Below, in pieces: positions 41,995 to 49,125 of a stretch of DNA of 64,000 nt. Where the stretch lies: NCBI GenBank assembly GCA_965234405.1, contig OZ248346.1; one strand, 5' to 3'. This DNA is from Planktophila turicensis. GTDB taxonomy: Bacteria > Actinomycetota > Actinomycetes > Nanopelagicales > Nanopelagicaceae. Position numbers and translations under genes: made by a program. Numbering within the stretch: position 1 is the stretch's first letter; every line of letters starts with the position of its first letter. Under the pieces are notes generated by a model, which was not told the DNA's origin, searched no databases, and was given only the letters and a program-made list of their open reading frames with translations.

Positions 41995-43064
41995 AAGGTG
42001 CGACCTTTCCACTGGATAGTTCCGCGCTTAGCCCATGAGTAGATGATGAGATAGATCAACAGAGCGCTTGAGAGCGGATGCAAGAATGCGTAAATCGGAT
42101 TACCGCGCGAACGGATTGCGCTGATTTCGCGAGAGAAAACTATGTAGGCGTAGATGAACCATCCGGTGAGATAGCCGTTGAAAATAAGAATGACAGGCAG
42201 GATTCCTGTAATAAAGATAAATGCCACTGCAATGACAGCACCAATGCGACCACCGAAGGCTTTCCAGAGTGATTTCCCGTAGCCCTGTCGGATTTCATCA
42301 AATGATCCGTACATACGAGTGCTTGCAATCCCTGAGCCTTCAGTGACTACGCCCTTAAAACCTGCTGCAATCAGTGAACGTGCAAGTTCGATGTCATCAA
42401 GGATTTGATTGCTGACTGATGTGAATCCACTGATCTTTTCTAGTGCAGATGAGCGCACGACAAAGAATTGACCATTGGCTACGGCAGTTGAACGACGTGG
42501 ATACTTCTCAGCAAGGCGAAGAATGACGGTAGCCATCCAAGACCAATGCAGAAGAGGCTGAATTAATTTTTCAGAGAAAGTCTGCGCTATCTGACGAGGG
42601 TAAGGTGAGATGAAATCCAGTCTCAGCCTTTCCATCTGTGTAATCGCGCGCATGATGGCATTGGGTTCTAGGCGCACATCTGCGTCAAGTGTGATGATGT
42701 AATCCGAAGATGTTGCTTCATAACCGGATTGCAGCGCTGATACTTTTCCGAGCCAACCTGGGCGAAGGGCGGGGGAGTCGATAACGGTAAATCGTGAATC
42801 GCTTCCAATAACAGTTTCAAGCAGCTCGGCTGTCTTATCTGTCGAACCATCGTTGATGATGATGAACTTGAGCTTCTTGACGCCCATCTGCGAGACCAGC
42901 GCCGAGATGAATTCGGGGACATTCTCAGCCTCGTTGCGCATCGGAACCAAGACGGTGACTGCCTTCTTGACCTCTTCATCCCTTTTGGGAATGCGAATTG
43001 TGAAAAAGTTAATGAGCGAGATTGCAAAGATGAGAATTGAAAACGATAAAAGAAATTGAGCCAT
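41991..43064 (-). CDS. Membrane GT2 glycosyltransferase, CruG/CrtQ-like
   Basis: GT-A glycosyltransferase with one N-terminal membrane helix and about three C-terminal helices. Cytoplasmic domain: VLVPMRNEAENV, INDGSTDKT, GKVSALQSGY, DADVRLE (DxD) and the QILDDIELARSL acceptor-side motif, as in HpnB/CruG-like enzymes. 357 aa. The neighbours (CruF-like hydratase, CrtA, CrtD-like) make carotenoid glycosylation likely: cruF and cruG pair in cyanobacterial myxol-glycoside synthesis. Sugar donor unknown. Confidence 0.78.
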   Translation of the reverse strand: MAQFLLSFSILIFAISLINFFTIRIPKRDEEVKKAVTVLVPMRNEAENVPEFISALVSQMGVKKLKFIIINDGSTDKTAELLETVIGSDSRFTVIDSPALRPGWLGKVSALQSGYEATSSDYIITLDADVRLEPNAIMRAITQMERLRLDFISPYPRQIAQTFSEKLIQPLLHWSWMATVILRLAEKYPRRSTAVANGQFFVVRSSALEKISGFTSVSNQILDDIELARSLIAAGFKGVVTEGSGIASTRMYGSFDEIRQGYGKSLWKAFGGRIGAVIAVAFIFITGILPVILIFNGYLTGWFIYAYIVFSREISAIRSRGNPIYAFLHPLSSALLIYLIIYSWAKRGTIQWKGRTL

Positions 43065-43070
43065 TACAAA

Positions 43071-43877
43071 TTAATCTTTGTTGCCGAGCCAGCTTGAGAA
43101 GAAGTACGGAGTAAGTAACCCGCCCATAATCACTGTGCCAAAGAATGCGAGTCCCGGGCGATCGAAGAAGAAGAGGTTGCCAACGAATCCGCCAAAGAGA
43201 GTCCAGAGAAGAAGTGCATCAACTGCTGCAAGGGAAGCTGCTTCTTTGCGGCGCTCTTTCGGTAGAACGAGATTAAGAATTCCGACAATGACTAACCCTG
43301 CAAGCAACCAACCAAAGGCATTCGATAGTGGAATATCTGGAGTGAACGGAACATGTGCGCCAGTTACTTCCCATGTCCAACGACCAGCGCCGACCATCAG
43401 CGGATCAAGGAAGAGATCCCATGCCGCAAGAACTGCGCCTCCGTAGAGAAATACCCAATTACCTGCGATGCGTCGTGCAGCCATAAGCGCAGGATGAACC
43501 ATCATCACCCAAGCAAAAGGAACAACAAGCGGAACTCCAAAGAGTTGTGCGCCGAGGGATGAGTCATATTCATAGACCCCAAATGGCCAACCTGTATGTA
43601 CGCCGAGAACTTCGATTCCTAAACCAAAGAGCGCGGTAATCGGCAGATAGCGAGTCGAATACTTTGCTCCGTAAGAAAGATGACCGTGCACAACCATCGC
43701 GAGTGCGCCCATATAGATAGTTGCGATAGTTACTAAGCGCAACGCTTCGCCTTCGATGAGCGGATATGAAATCTGAAGAAGGATTGTTAAGCCAACAAAG
43801 AGGAAGAGAAAGTTTCTCGCTTGAGGAGAAATACCGCCACGACGCCTTCGGCGCGGGTTGTAATGGCGGATCGACAT
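43071..43877 (-). CDS. cruF: CruF-like carotenoid 1,2-hydratase (DUF422 family)
   Basis: Polytopic membrane protein of the carotenoid biosynthesis family that includes CruF and bisanhydrobacterioruberin hydratase, adding water to the psi end group (C-1',2'). Recognisable segments: GIEVLGVHTGWPFGVYEYDSS (in two parts), VPFAWVMMVHPA, and AAWDLFLDPLMVGAGRWTWE. About seven membrane helices, 268 aa; very basic N-terminus (RRRRR run). A CAGACT hexamer (43889-43884) lies 6 bases before the ATG, so it may have an internal promoter besides read-through from crtA. Confidence 0.85.
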   Translation of the reverse strand: MSIRHYNPRRRRRGGISPQARNFLFLFVGLTILLQISYPLIEGEALRLVTIATIYMGALAMVVHGHLSYGAKYSTRYLPITALFGLGIEVLGVHTGWPFGVYEYDSSLGAQLFGVPLVVPFAWVMMVHPALMAARRIAGNWVFLYGGAVLAAWDLFLDPLMVGAGRWTWEVTGAHVPFTPDIPLSNAFGWLLAGLVIVGILNLVLPKERRKEAASLAAVDALLLWTLFGGFVGNLFFFDRPGLAFFGTVIMGGLLTPYFFSSWLGNKD

Positions 43878-43891
43878 GGTCTAAGTCTGCC

Positions 43892-44590
43892 TTACTTCGC
43901 TCTCGTTGCAGAAATCTCACCGCGGAGCTCGAGTACCTCAAAGCGCGCGAATAGTTCTTCGCTATACCAACCGATTTCTTCGGTCTGCTTAATGGCAACT
44001 TGATGCGCCTGCCCCTTATAGGCAAAGTCACGCAAAGCAGCCGCTGATTTCCAGAGTGAGAAAGTGCCTTGCAGTCCGATAGGTGCCTCACCGATTCCGA
44101 TTGCTGTTATCAAACCAGGGGAGTTGTGAAGATCTGTGACCACCGGTGGCACCGCGCCCCAGAAACGAAAGTTCTGATGCCACTTAATTCGCGCACGAGT
44201 AATTGCAGCAATCTGCGCATCTGGGTTTGAAAGTGCAGATGTAAAGTGAAAAGGATTGGTCTTCGCCCACAAACCATGTGAAGACAAAGGCGAGAGAACT
44301 GCGCGAAATTCTGATGTAGATCTCTTGCGCCAGTTGGTGACTATCGAAGAAGAATCGAAATCAGTAAGACGATTCTTATCGACGACCACAACCATTCCCC
44401 ATCGAGTTAGGTCGGCATCGCTTGGAGTAAAGGTCTTGCCGGTGCCCGTTCCCAGAAGCTTCGAAAATGAAATTCCGGTGAACTTACGGCTACGAATGCG
44501 GTCAAGTGCCATACTGAGGAAGGCGAAGGGAATACTCTTACGAGCAATAGTAAAGAAGTAAGCGACGGTGACTTTCTCGGCGCTTTCCAT
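43892..44590 (-). CDS. crtA: Spheroidene monooxygenase-like carotenoid ketolase (CrtA)
   Basis: Carotenoid oxygenase of the CrtA family, adding keto groups to acyclic ends (C-2). Family features: LGTGTGKTFTPSDADLTRWG (segmental), LSPLSSHGLWAKTNPF, GIGEAPIGLQGTFSLW and the C-terminal GWYSEELFARFEV. 232 aa is normal. First gene of the crtA-cruF-GT2-crtD operon; TATCCT lies 6 bases before its ATG. Only 15 bases separate it from the divergent aquaporin gene. Confidence 0.88.
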   Translation of the reverse strand: MESAEKVTVAYFFTIARKSIPFAFLSMALDRIRSRKFTGISFSKLLGTGTGKTFTPSDADLTRWGMVVVVDKNRLTDFDSSSIVTNWRKRSTSEFRAVLSPLSSHGLWAKTNPFHFTSALSNPDAQIAAITRARIKWHQNFRFWGAVPPVVTDLHNSPGLITAIGIGEAPIGLQGTFSLWKSAAALRDFAYKGQAHQVAIKQTEEIGWYSEELFARFEVLELRGEISATRAK

Positions 44591-44596
44591 AGCAAA

Positions 44597-44602
44597 AGGA
44601 TA
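44597..44602 (-). promoter_or_regulatory. -10 TATCCT, leaderless crtA
   Basis: TATCCT 6 bases before the crtA ATG on the minus strand. The complementary bases include the AAAAGGA Shine-Dalgarno of the divergent aquaporin gene (44594-44600). Confidence 0.6.
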
Positions 44603-44605
44603 CCC

Positions 44606-45271
44606 ATGCTGCGCAGGAAGTTATTCGCTGAGTTTCTAGGAACAGCCGTTCTGGTAGCCACCGTTGTTGGCTCAGGGATCATGGCAACTAACCTCAGCCC
44701 AGACCTTGGCATCGACCTTCTTATAAATACCGTTGCTACCGTCTTCGTTCTCTACATTCTTATTACGCTCTTAGCTCCAATCAGCGGTGCCCACTTCAAC
44801 CCATTGGTCAGCGCAATCGCATACTTCCGTAAAGAGCTAAAAGCAGCGCACGCAATTGCATTCTTTACTGCACAAATCCTGGGTGGCTCACTCGGAGCAA
44901 TCATCGCCAACCTCATGTTTGAATATCCAGCCATTGATCCTTCGCAGAATGCAAGAGATGGCGCCAACCTTCTTCTCGGAGAAGTAGTTGCCTCCGCTGG
45001 CCTCATCTTCATTATTTTCTTGGCAGTGAAGCAGGGAATAGATAAGAAGATTCCACGCCTTGTTGCTGCCTGGATTGGCGCCGCTTACTTCTTTACATCA
45101 TCAACATCATTTGCAAATCCAGCTGTCACGATTGCACGAAGCCTGACTGATTCTTTCTCAGGCATTAAGTTTTCATCAGTTCCTGCATTTATCGCCGCTC
45201 AAATCGTAGGCGCAGCCATTGGTTATGCAGGATTCAAATACCTCACCACTAAAGCAAAGTCAGGAAAGTAA
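44606..45271 (+). CDS. MIP family channel (aquaglyceroporin), probable arsenite channel
   Basis: Six-helix major intrinsic protein, 221 aa. The first pore motif is altered to Asn65-Pro66-Leu67 (HFNPLVSA) and the second is a normal NPA (Asn171, ANPAVTIARS). It is directly followed, with no gap, by an arsenate reductase gene; in rhizobial and other ars operons an aquaglyceroporin (AqpS) removes the arsenite made by ArsC. That role is inferred here. It carries a good Shine-Dalgarno (AAAAGGA, 5 bases before ATG), unlike most neighbours. Confidence 0.85.
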   Translation: MLRRKLFAEFLGTAVLVATVVGSGIMATNLSPDLGIDLLINTVATVFVLYILITLLAPISGAHFNPLVSAIAYFRKELKAAHAIAFFTAQILGGSLGAIIANLMFEYPAIDPSQNARDGANLLLGEVVASAGLIFIIFLAVKQGIDKKIPRLVAAWIGAAYFFTSSTSFANPAVTIARSLTDSFSGIKFSSVPAFIAAQIVGAAIGYAGFKYLTTKAKSGK

Positions 45272-45670
45272 ATGAGCAAACCAACGGTTCTCTTTGTCTG
45301 TGTTCACAATGCAGGCCGCTCACAAATGGCAGCAGGCTTTATGCGCGAACTCGGACAGGGTCGCGTAGAAGTTCTCTCTGCAGGCTCTGCTCCTAAGGAT
45401 TCAATCAACCCAATAGCTGTCGAAGCAATGGCTGAAGTTGGAATCGATATCGCCAACAACACTCCAAATGTATTAACCACCGAAGCAGTTCAAGAATCAG
45501 ATGCTGTCATCACTATGGGCTGCGGCGATGTCTGCCCGTTCTATCCAGGTAAGCGTTACGAAGATTGGGTACTCGATGATCCTGCAGGACAGGGGATTGA
45601 ACCTGTTCGAGTAATCCGTGATGAGATTAAGTCGCGCGTAGAAAAGTTACTTGCTGAACTTCTTGCTTAA
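45272..45670 (+). CDS. arsC: Arsenate reductase, low-molecular-weight phosphatase type
   Basis: Reduces arsenate to arsenite. P-loop Cys10-x5-Arg16 (VCVHNAGRS) and the later MGCGDVCPFYPG and DWVLDDPAGQG blocks fit the LMW-PTPase arsenate reductases. The CGDVC arrangement resembles the corynebacterial mycothiol/mycoredoxin-coupled enzymes more than the thioredoxin-coupled staphylococcal type, which fits an actinobacterium; this is inference. 132 aa. Start abuts the channel gene stop; end overlaps the convergent YbaK gene by 4 bases. Confidence 0.9.
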   Translation: MSKPTVLFVCVHNAGRSQMAAGFMRELGQGRVEVLSAGSAPKDSINPIAVEAMAEVGIDIANNTPNVLTTEAVQESDAVITMGCGDVCPFYPGKRYEDWVLDDPAGQGIEPVRVIRDEIKSRVEKLLAELLA

Positions 45671-46155
45671 TCTCCGACGACTATAGGTGTTGCACCTGTG
45701 CAGGCAATGAGTTCTTTGTAGCTCGTTGGGTAAACCGCGTGCGGATGTCCTGAAGCTGCCCAGACGACTTCGTAATCGTTGAGTGCTTCGTCGATCAGTG
45801 TTATTTCTGGTGTTGAGATCCAACCGATGGGGGATACGCCGCCGACTGAATAACCAGAAACCTCTTTGACGTAGTTGGCATCTGCGCGACCGAGTTCGAC
45901 AATGTTGAGGTTCTTAGCAACAAGGTCTGTATCAACTCTGTGGCGACCGCTGGTAATAATCAGTAGCGGATTTCCTGATGGAAGTTTGAAGATGAGTGAT
46001 GATGCAATCTGACCGACTTCAATACCAAGGCCGTTAGCTGCATCGATTGCAGTGCGCGCAGTTTCTGCAAGGATATTGATTTCACCTTTGACACCAAGTG
46101 AATCTGCGGCCTCTTTGAAACGTTTAACTGCAGCCTTTTCGAGAATTCCATCCAT
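45667..46155 (-). CDS. YbaK/EbsC aminoacyl-tRNA deacylase family protein
   Basis: Trans-editing domain related to ProX/YbaK, which hydrolyses mischarged tRNAs such as Cys- or Ala-tRNA(Pro). Features: IASSLIFKLPSGNPLLIITSG (segmental, with the conserved Lys), YSVGGVSPIGW and VWAASGHPHAVY. 162 aa is normal for a stand-alone domain. TAAAGT lies 6 bases before its ATG. Divergent from the MFS gene. Exact tRNA specificity not deducible. Confidence 0.85.
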   Translation of the reverse strand: MDGILEKAAVKRFKEAADSLGVKGEINILAETARTAIDAANGLGIEVGQIASSLIFKLPSGNPLLIITSGRHRVDTDLVAKNLNIVELGRADANYVKEVSGYSVGGVSPIGWISTPEITLIDEALNDYEVVWAASGHPHAVYPTSYKELIACTGATPIVVGD

Positions 46156-46161
46156 ATGAGA

Positions 46162-46167
46162 ACTTTA
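46162..46167 (-). promoter_or_regulatory. -10 TAAAGT, leaderless ybaK-like gene
   Basis: TAAAGT 6 bases before the minus-strand ATG, no Shine-Dalgarno. Confidence 0.6.
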
Positions 46168-46172
46168 TGAGA

Positions 46173-46178
46173 TAGCGT
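46173..46178 (+). promoter_or_regulatory. -10 TAGCGT, leaderless MFS gene
   Basis: TAGCGT 6 bases before the ATG at 46185, no Shine-Dalgarno. Only 29 bases separate the two divergent start codons. Confidence 0.6.
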
Positions 46179-46184
46179 CGCGCT

Positions 46185-47387
46185 ATGTCACAGACTTTGA
46201 CCCCGTATCAGCATGGAATCAGAGCCCGTAATGCGCTCTGGGCAATCTTCTTCTTCATGGGAGTTGTCTCGATGGGGTGGGTGCCTCGTATTCCTGAGAT
46301 TAAAGAGGCGATCGGTCTTACCAACTCTCAGCTGGGAATGGTCTTCATCGGCAGCACGATTGGCGCAGTTCTTGGTGCGCAGTTTGCAGGACGTGCGATT
46401 CATACATTTGGAATAAAGAAAGTTGTTTCTGGCGCAGTTCTTGTGATGCCTGTAGGACTTATCGGCATGGGAAGTGCGACGACATTTACTCAGCTCTTCT
46501 TGGCTCTATTTGTTATGGGTTTCGGTTATGCCAACCTTGATATCACAGGCAATACCGTGGCAGTCGAAGTTGAAAACCTTGTAGATCGTAAGTGGATGGT
46601 TTCATTCCACGGATGCTGGAGCGTTGGCGCATTTGCAACAACTGTGTTGGGCGGATCCATTGCTCATGCTGTAGATCCACGCGAGAACTTGATTGGCGTT
46701 GGAATAGTTTCGATTCTCTTCTTTATTCCACTCTCTCGCTACATGTTGCCGCCAGATCTTGATAACCATAAAGGTGACGATAAAGATTCATCAGCAAAGA
46801 TTCCGCTCTTTGCAAAAGAAACAGCTCCACTGTGGTGGATGGGCTTTGGAATGCTCGGTGGTTTGATTGCAGAAGGATCAGCCAGCGATTGGGGTGCACT
46901 TCTTCTTAAAGACAGCATGGGTATTGGCAAGGGACTTAACGCTGCAGCCTTTGCATCGTTCTCACTTGCAATGATTATTGCTCGCTTCTCAGGAGACTGG
47001 GCGCTGACAAAGTTTGGACCGGCAGCCGTTGTCCGTATCGGTGGTTTTGGTGGAGCAATCATCTGGGGAAGTGCGATTGCAATTGCAGTTCCGCTTTCAG
47101 ATTCACATCCATTGCCTGCGTTCATCATTATCAATATTGGCTTTGCAGCTGCTGGTTTAGGTATCGGACCAATGTTCCCGGCATTTATCTTGGCTGCAAG
47201 TCGTATTCCTGGAATCGCTCCTGGTGTAGCAATTGCACGTGTGGGCGTAACAGGTATTGCTGGTTACTTTATTGGACCAACAATTACAGGATTCCTTGCA
47301 GATATCTTCTCGTTGCCGGTGGCGATGTTCTATCCAGTTGCGCTCTTAGGTATGGCTGGTTTCTTCTCGCGCGTAATTAAGGTTTAA
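46185..47387 (+). CDS. Major facilitator superfamily transporter
   Basis: Twelve-helix MFS permease, 400 aa, of the YbjJ/fucose-permease-like group: MGWVPRIPEIKEAIGLTNSQLGMV opening (in parts), GFGYANLDITGNTVAVEVE after helix 4, and a DWGALLLKD loop in the second half. Substrate unknown; sugars or sugar-like metabolites are the usual family range. Convergent with the TSUP gene (4-base overlap). Confidence 0.85.
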   Translation: MSQTLTPYQHGIRARNALWAIFFFMGVVSMGWVPRIPEIKEAIGLTNSQLGMVFIGSTIGAVLGAQFAGRAIHTFGIKKVVSGAVLVMPVGLIGMGSATTFTQLFLALFVMGFGYANLDITGNTVAVEVENLVDRKWMVSFHGCWSVGAFATTVLGGSIAHAVDPRENLIGVGIVSILFFIPLSRYMLPPDLDNHKGDDKDSSAKIPLFAKETAPLWWMGFGMLGGLIAEGSASDWGALLLKDSMGIGKGLNAAAFASFSLAMIIARFSGDWALTKFGPAAVVRIGGFGGAIIWGSAIAIAVPLSDSHPLPAFIIINIGFAAAGLGIGPMFPAFILAASRIPGIAPGVAIARVGVTGIAGYFIGPTITGFLADIFSLPVAMFYPVALLGMAGFFSRVIKV

Positions 47388-48124
47388 AGCCAAGTCTTTG
47401 CAAGGGTAAAGAGCGAAACTGCGAAGAGTAGATAAGCAAAGGTTTTACGTAGCGCAATAGGGGATGACTTTCCTGAATAGTGCGATGAAATCTGTGCAAT
47501 CACAATTGCTGCACCTGCCATAAAGATTGGGATATGCCACTGCACATCAGCCCACAGTGCGTGGTGGCCGATAAATGAAATTAAAGAGTTAAGAGCGATG
47601 ATGAGCAGTGATGTTCCTGCGGCAATTGCTTGAGGAGTTCCGAAGAAGAGAACAAGTACTGGAATGGCTAAGAAGCCGCCACCGATTCCGAAGAGCCCGG
47701 TCATTGATCCGATCAGAAGTGACATCAGAATGAGAATGTGAAGCGGCATTCGTTTATGTTCTTCAAGTCTTGGTGGGCGCAGCATGGAAAAGCCAGCTAG
47801 AAGAAGAACGGCTGCAAAACCTGTGGTGATCACGTTGTCGGGAATGTGTTCGGCGATGAGAGCGAAGCCGATATTGGTGATGAGGCCAATGCCTGAAATA
47901 ACAAAGGCATCTCGATAGAGAATCTGTTTCATGCGAGCTTTTGGAACAAGCCCTGATAGCGCTGCAAGAAAGACAACGGCAAGGGCCGCGGTAGTTGCAA
48001 GCTTGGGTTCGAAGTCAAAGAGATACATCAAGATTGGTACCGAGAGCATGGCACCGCCTGCACCGATAAATCCAAGGACGGCGCCGATAAATGAACCAGC
48101 AAGCAGAGCGCCGAGAATTTCCAT
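47384..48124 (-). CDS. TSUP family (TauE/SafE) transporter
   Basis: Seven-to-eight-helix membrane protein of the sulfite exporter TauE/SafE family, 246 aa, with the paired motifs GAVLGFIGAGGAMLSVPIL (in parts) and GLFGIGGGFLAIPVLV. Members export sulfite, sulfoacetate or thiosulfate-like anions. The neighbour DoxX gene is transcribed in the same direction but a strong terminator separates them. CAAGAT lies 6 bases before the ATG (48136-48131), a weak -10. Confidence 0.85.
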   Translation of the reverse strand: MEILGALLAGSFIGAVLGFIGAGGAMLSVPILMYLFDFEPKLATTAALAVVFLAALSGLVPKARMKQILYRDAFVISGIGLITNIGFALIAEHIPDNVITTGFAAVLLLAGFSMLRPPRLEEHKRMPLHILILMSLLIGSMTGLFGIGGGFLAIPVLVLFFGTPQAIAAGTSLLIIALNSLISFIGHHALWADVQWHIPIFMAGAAIVIAQISSHYSGKSSPIALRKTFAYLLFAVSLFTLAKTWL

Positions 48125-48149
48125 GTTGCTATCTTGTCAGGAGAATGGA

Positions 48150-48179
48150 AAAAGCCCCCCGATTTCTCGAGGGGCTTTT
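48150..48179 (-). terminator. Bidirectional-looking terminator between doxX and TSUP genes
   Basis: AAAAGCCCC...GGGGCTTTT stem with CGA/TCG extension around a single mismatch and a TTTC loop. On the minus strand it ends in a T-run and lies 13 bases after the doxX stop, so it ends that transcript. Confidence 0.85.
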
Positions 48180-48192
48180 CGTGAACTTTAGA

Positions 48193-48615
48193 TTAGAAAT
48201 CGAAGAAGTTCAGGCTTCCAACGCTTGGACCGAACTCTGTGAGTGATCCGAATGCGATGAGTGCAAAGAGGATAAGAGCAGCGCCTGCAAGTGCGATGTC
48301 CTTGTTAAATGCGATCATCTCGTTCTGCTTAGCTGTTGCATCAGTTTCTTTCCAGAAGTTGTGGAAGATGACTGCAGCGAGGATAAGAGTGATTGCCAAT
48401 AGAAGTGCACCAAGGTCAACCCAGAGACCGATAGCGATATAGACGCCACCGAGTAGGAAGAAGAGGCCTGAAATAAGAACACCAAACTTTGCAGCTGGGA
48501 GCTTCTTGTACTTTGCGTAACCTGTCATCGCTTCAAGCTTTGCGAAGTGAGCGATACCTGATGTGATGAAGATGAAGGCGAAGAGGATTCGGCCTACGAG
48601 TAGAACTGCGTTCAA
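48193..48615 (-). CDS. DoxX family membrane protein
   Basis: Four-helix membrane protein, 140 aa, of the DoxX/DoxD group (GRILFAFIFITSGIAHFAK at the start, KKLPAAKFGVLISGLFFLLGG, NFWKETD loop). Some actinobacterial DoxX proteins take part in oxidative-stress and thiol or sulfur-compound handling; no specific function can be fixed here. TTG start with a strong AGGAG six bases upstream. An 18-bp palindrome lies 42 bases before the start. Confidence 0.85.
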   Translation of the reverse strand: MNAVLLVGRILFAFIFITSGIAHFAKLEAMTGYAKYKKLPAAKFGVLISGLFFLLGGVYIAIGLWVDLGALLLAITLILAAVIFHNFWKETDATAKQNEMIAFNKDIALAGAALILFALIAFGSLTEFGPSVGSLNFFDF

Positions 48616-48656
48616 TTGATTCTCCTAAGGATTAGCGGGTACTTACAGGCTAAGAG

Positions 48657-48674
48657 TAGTTGAAATTTCAACTA
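48657..48674. promoter_or_regulatory. Perfect 18-bp palindrome upstream of doxX (probable operator)
   Basis: TAGTTGAAATTTCAACTA, perfectly self-complementary, 42 bases before the doxX start. The form (long AT-rich palindrome) is typical of MarR-type operators; the regulator is not in the window. Confidence 0.6.
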
Positions 48675-48698
48675 TCTTCCTCCACGCCACGCCGTTTT

Positions 48699-48715
48699 AC
48701 CCCCTGGCAGGGGGT
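48699..48715. promoter_or_regulatory. ACCCCC/GGGGGT inverted repeat in the doxX-SOS operon gap
   Basis: ACCCCC-TGGCA-GGGGGT, perfect 6-bp arms. The G/C-run dyad resembles operators of the CsoR/RcnR/CstR family. It could serve either divergent unit. Confidence 0.35.
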
Positions 48716-48780
48716 CGATCCACGCTCAAATCCGCCCCGGGATAGGGCCACTTGCCCTTGTCAGTCCTCTGGTCTACTTT

Positions 48781-48796
48781 TCGAACATCTGTTCGA
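48781..48796. promoter_or_regulatory. LexA box (actinobacterial SOS box)
   Basis: TCGAACATCTGTTCGA matches the actinobacterial LexA consensus TCGAACnnnnGTTCGA at every fixed position. It lies 33 bases before the start of the DUF6504-dnaE2-dinB operon and just after a TACTTT hexamer, where bound LexA would block transcription. Confidence 0.92.
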
Positions 48797-48829
48797 ATTA
48801 TCAACAGGCACCAAGGGGAAGTAGTAAAG

Positions 48830-49123
48830 ATGTCAGCACAATCTGTACCAGCTCAAGTAATACCAGCACACGAAGTCGTATCTGATGGCGGCCTTACGCC
48901 AATCGAGTTCACCTTTAAGGGACGACGCTTTCGTATCCATGCAGTCTTATCGCGATGGTGCGAAGCCGGGGGATGGTGGAACCGCATTAGCGATGGCAAG
49001 TTCCGCCCCGACGATCAAGCGCGCGCTTTATGGACTGTCGAAGCAGCGCCTATCGGTGCGCTCACCACATTCCAACTCGAACGCGATGAGACAACGGGTC
49101 AATGGATTATTAGGGCCATCTAA
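48830..49123 (+). CDS. DUF6504 family protein, first gene of SOS mutagenesis operon
   Basis: Small protein (97 aa) found in actinobacteria beside error-prone polymerase genes. The family pattern is present: IEFTFKGRRFRIHAVLSRW, WWNRI, ARALWTVEA, and TFQLERDETTGQWIIRAI (shortened pieces). ATG start with a strong AAGGGGAAG 8 bases upstream; a longer open frame begins before the LexA box and is rejected. dnaE2 follows after 2 bases. It has no known activity; it may be an accessory factor of the mutasome. Confidence 0.75.
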   Translation: MSAQSVPAQVIPAHEVVSDGGLTPIEFTFKGRRFRIHAVLSRWCEAGGWWNRISDGKFRPDDQARALWTVEAAPIGALTTFQLERDETTGQWIIRAI

Positions 49124-49125
49124 GA

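Noticed and set aside
43570..44091. 173-aa minus-strand frame across cruF and crtA
   Set aside because: Alternative frame of two recognisable carotenoid genes; Arg/Ser-rich shadow.
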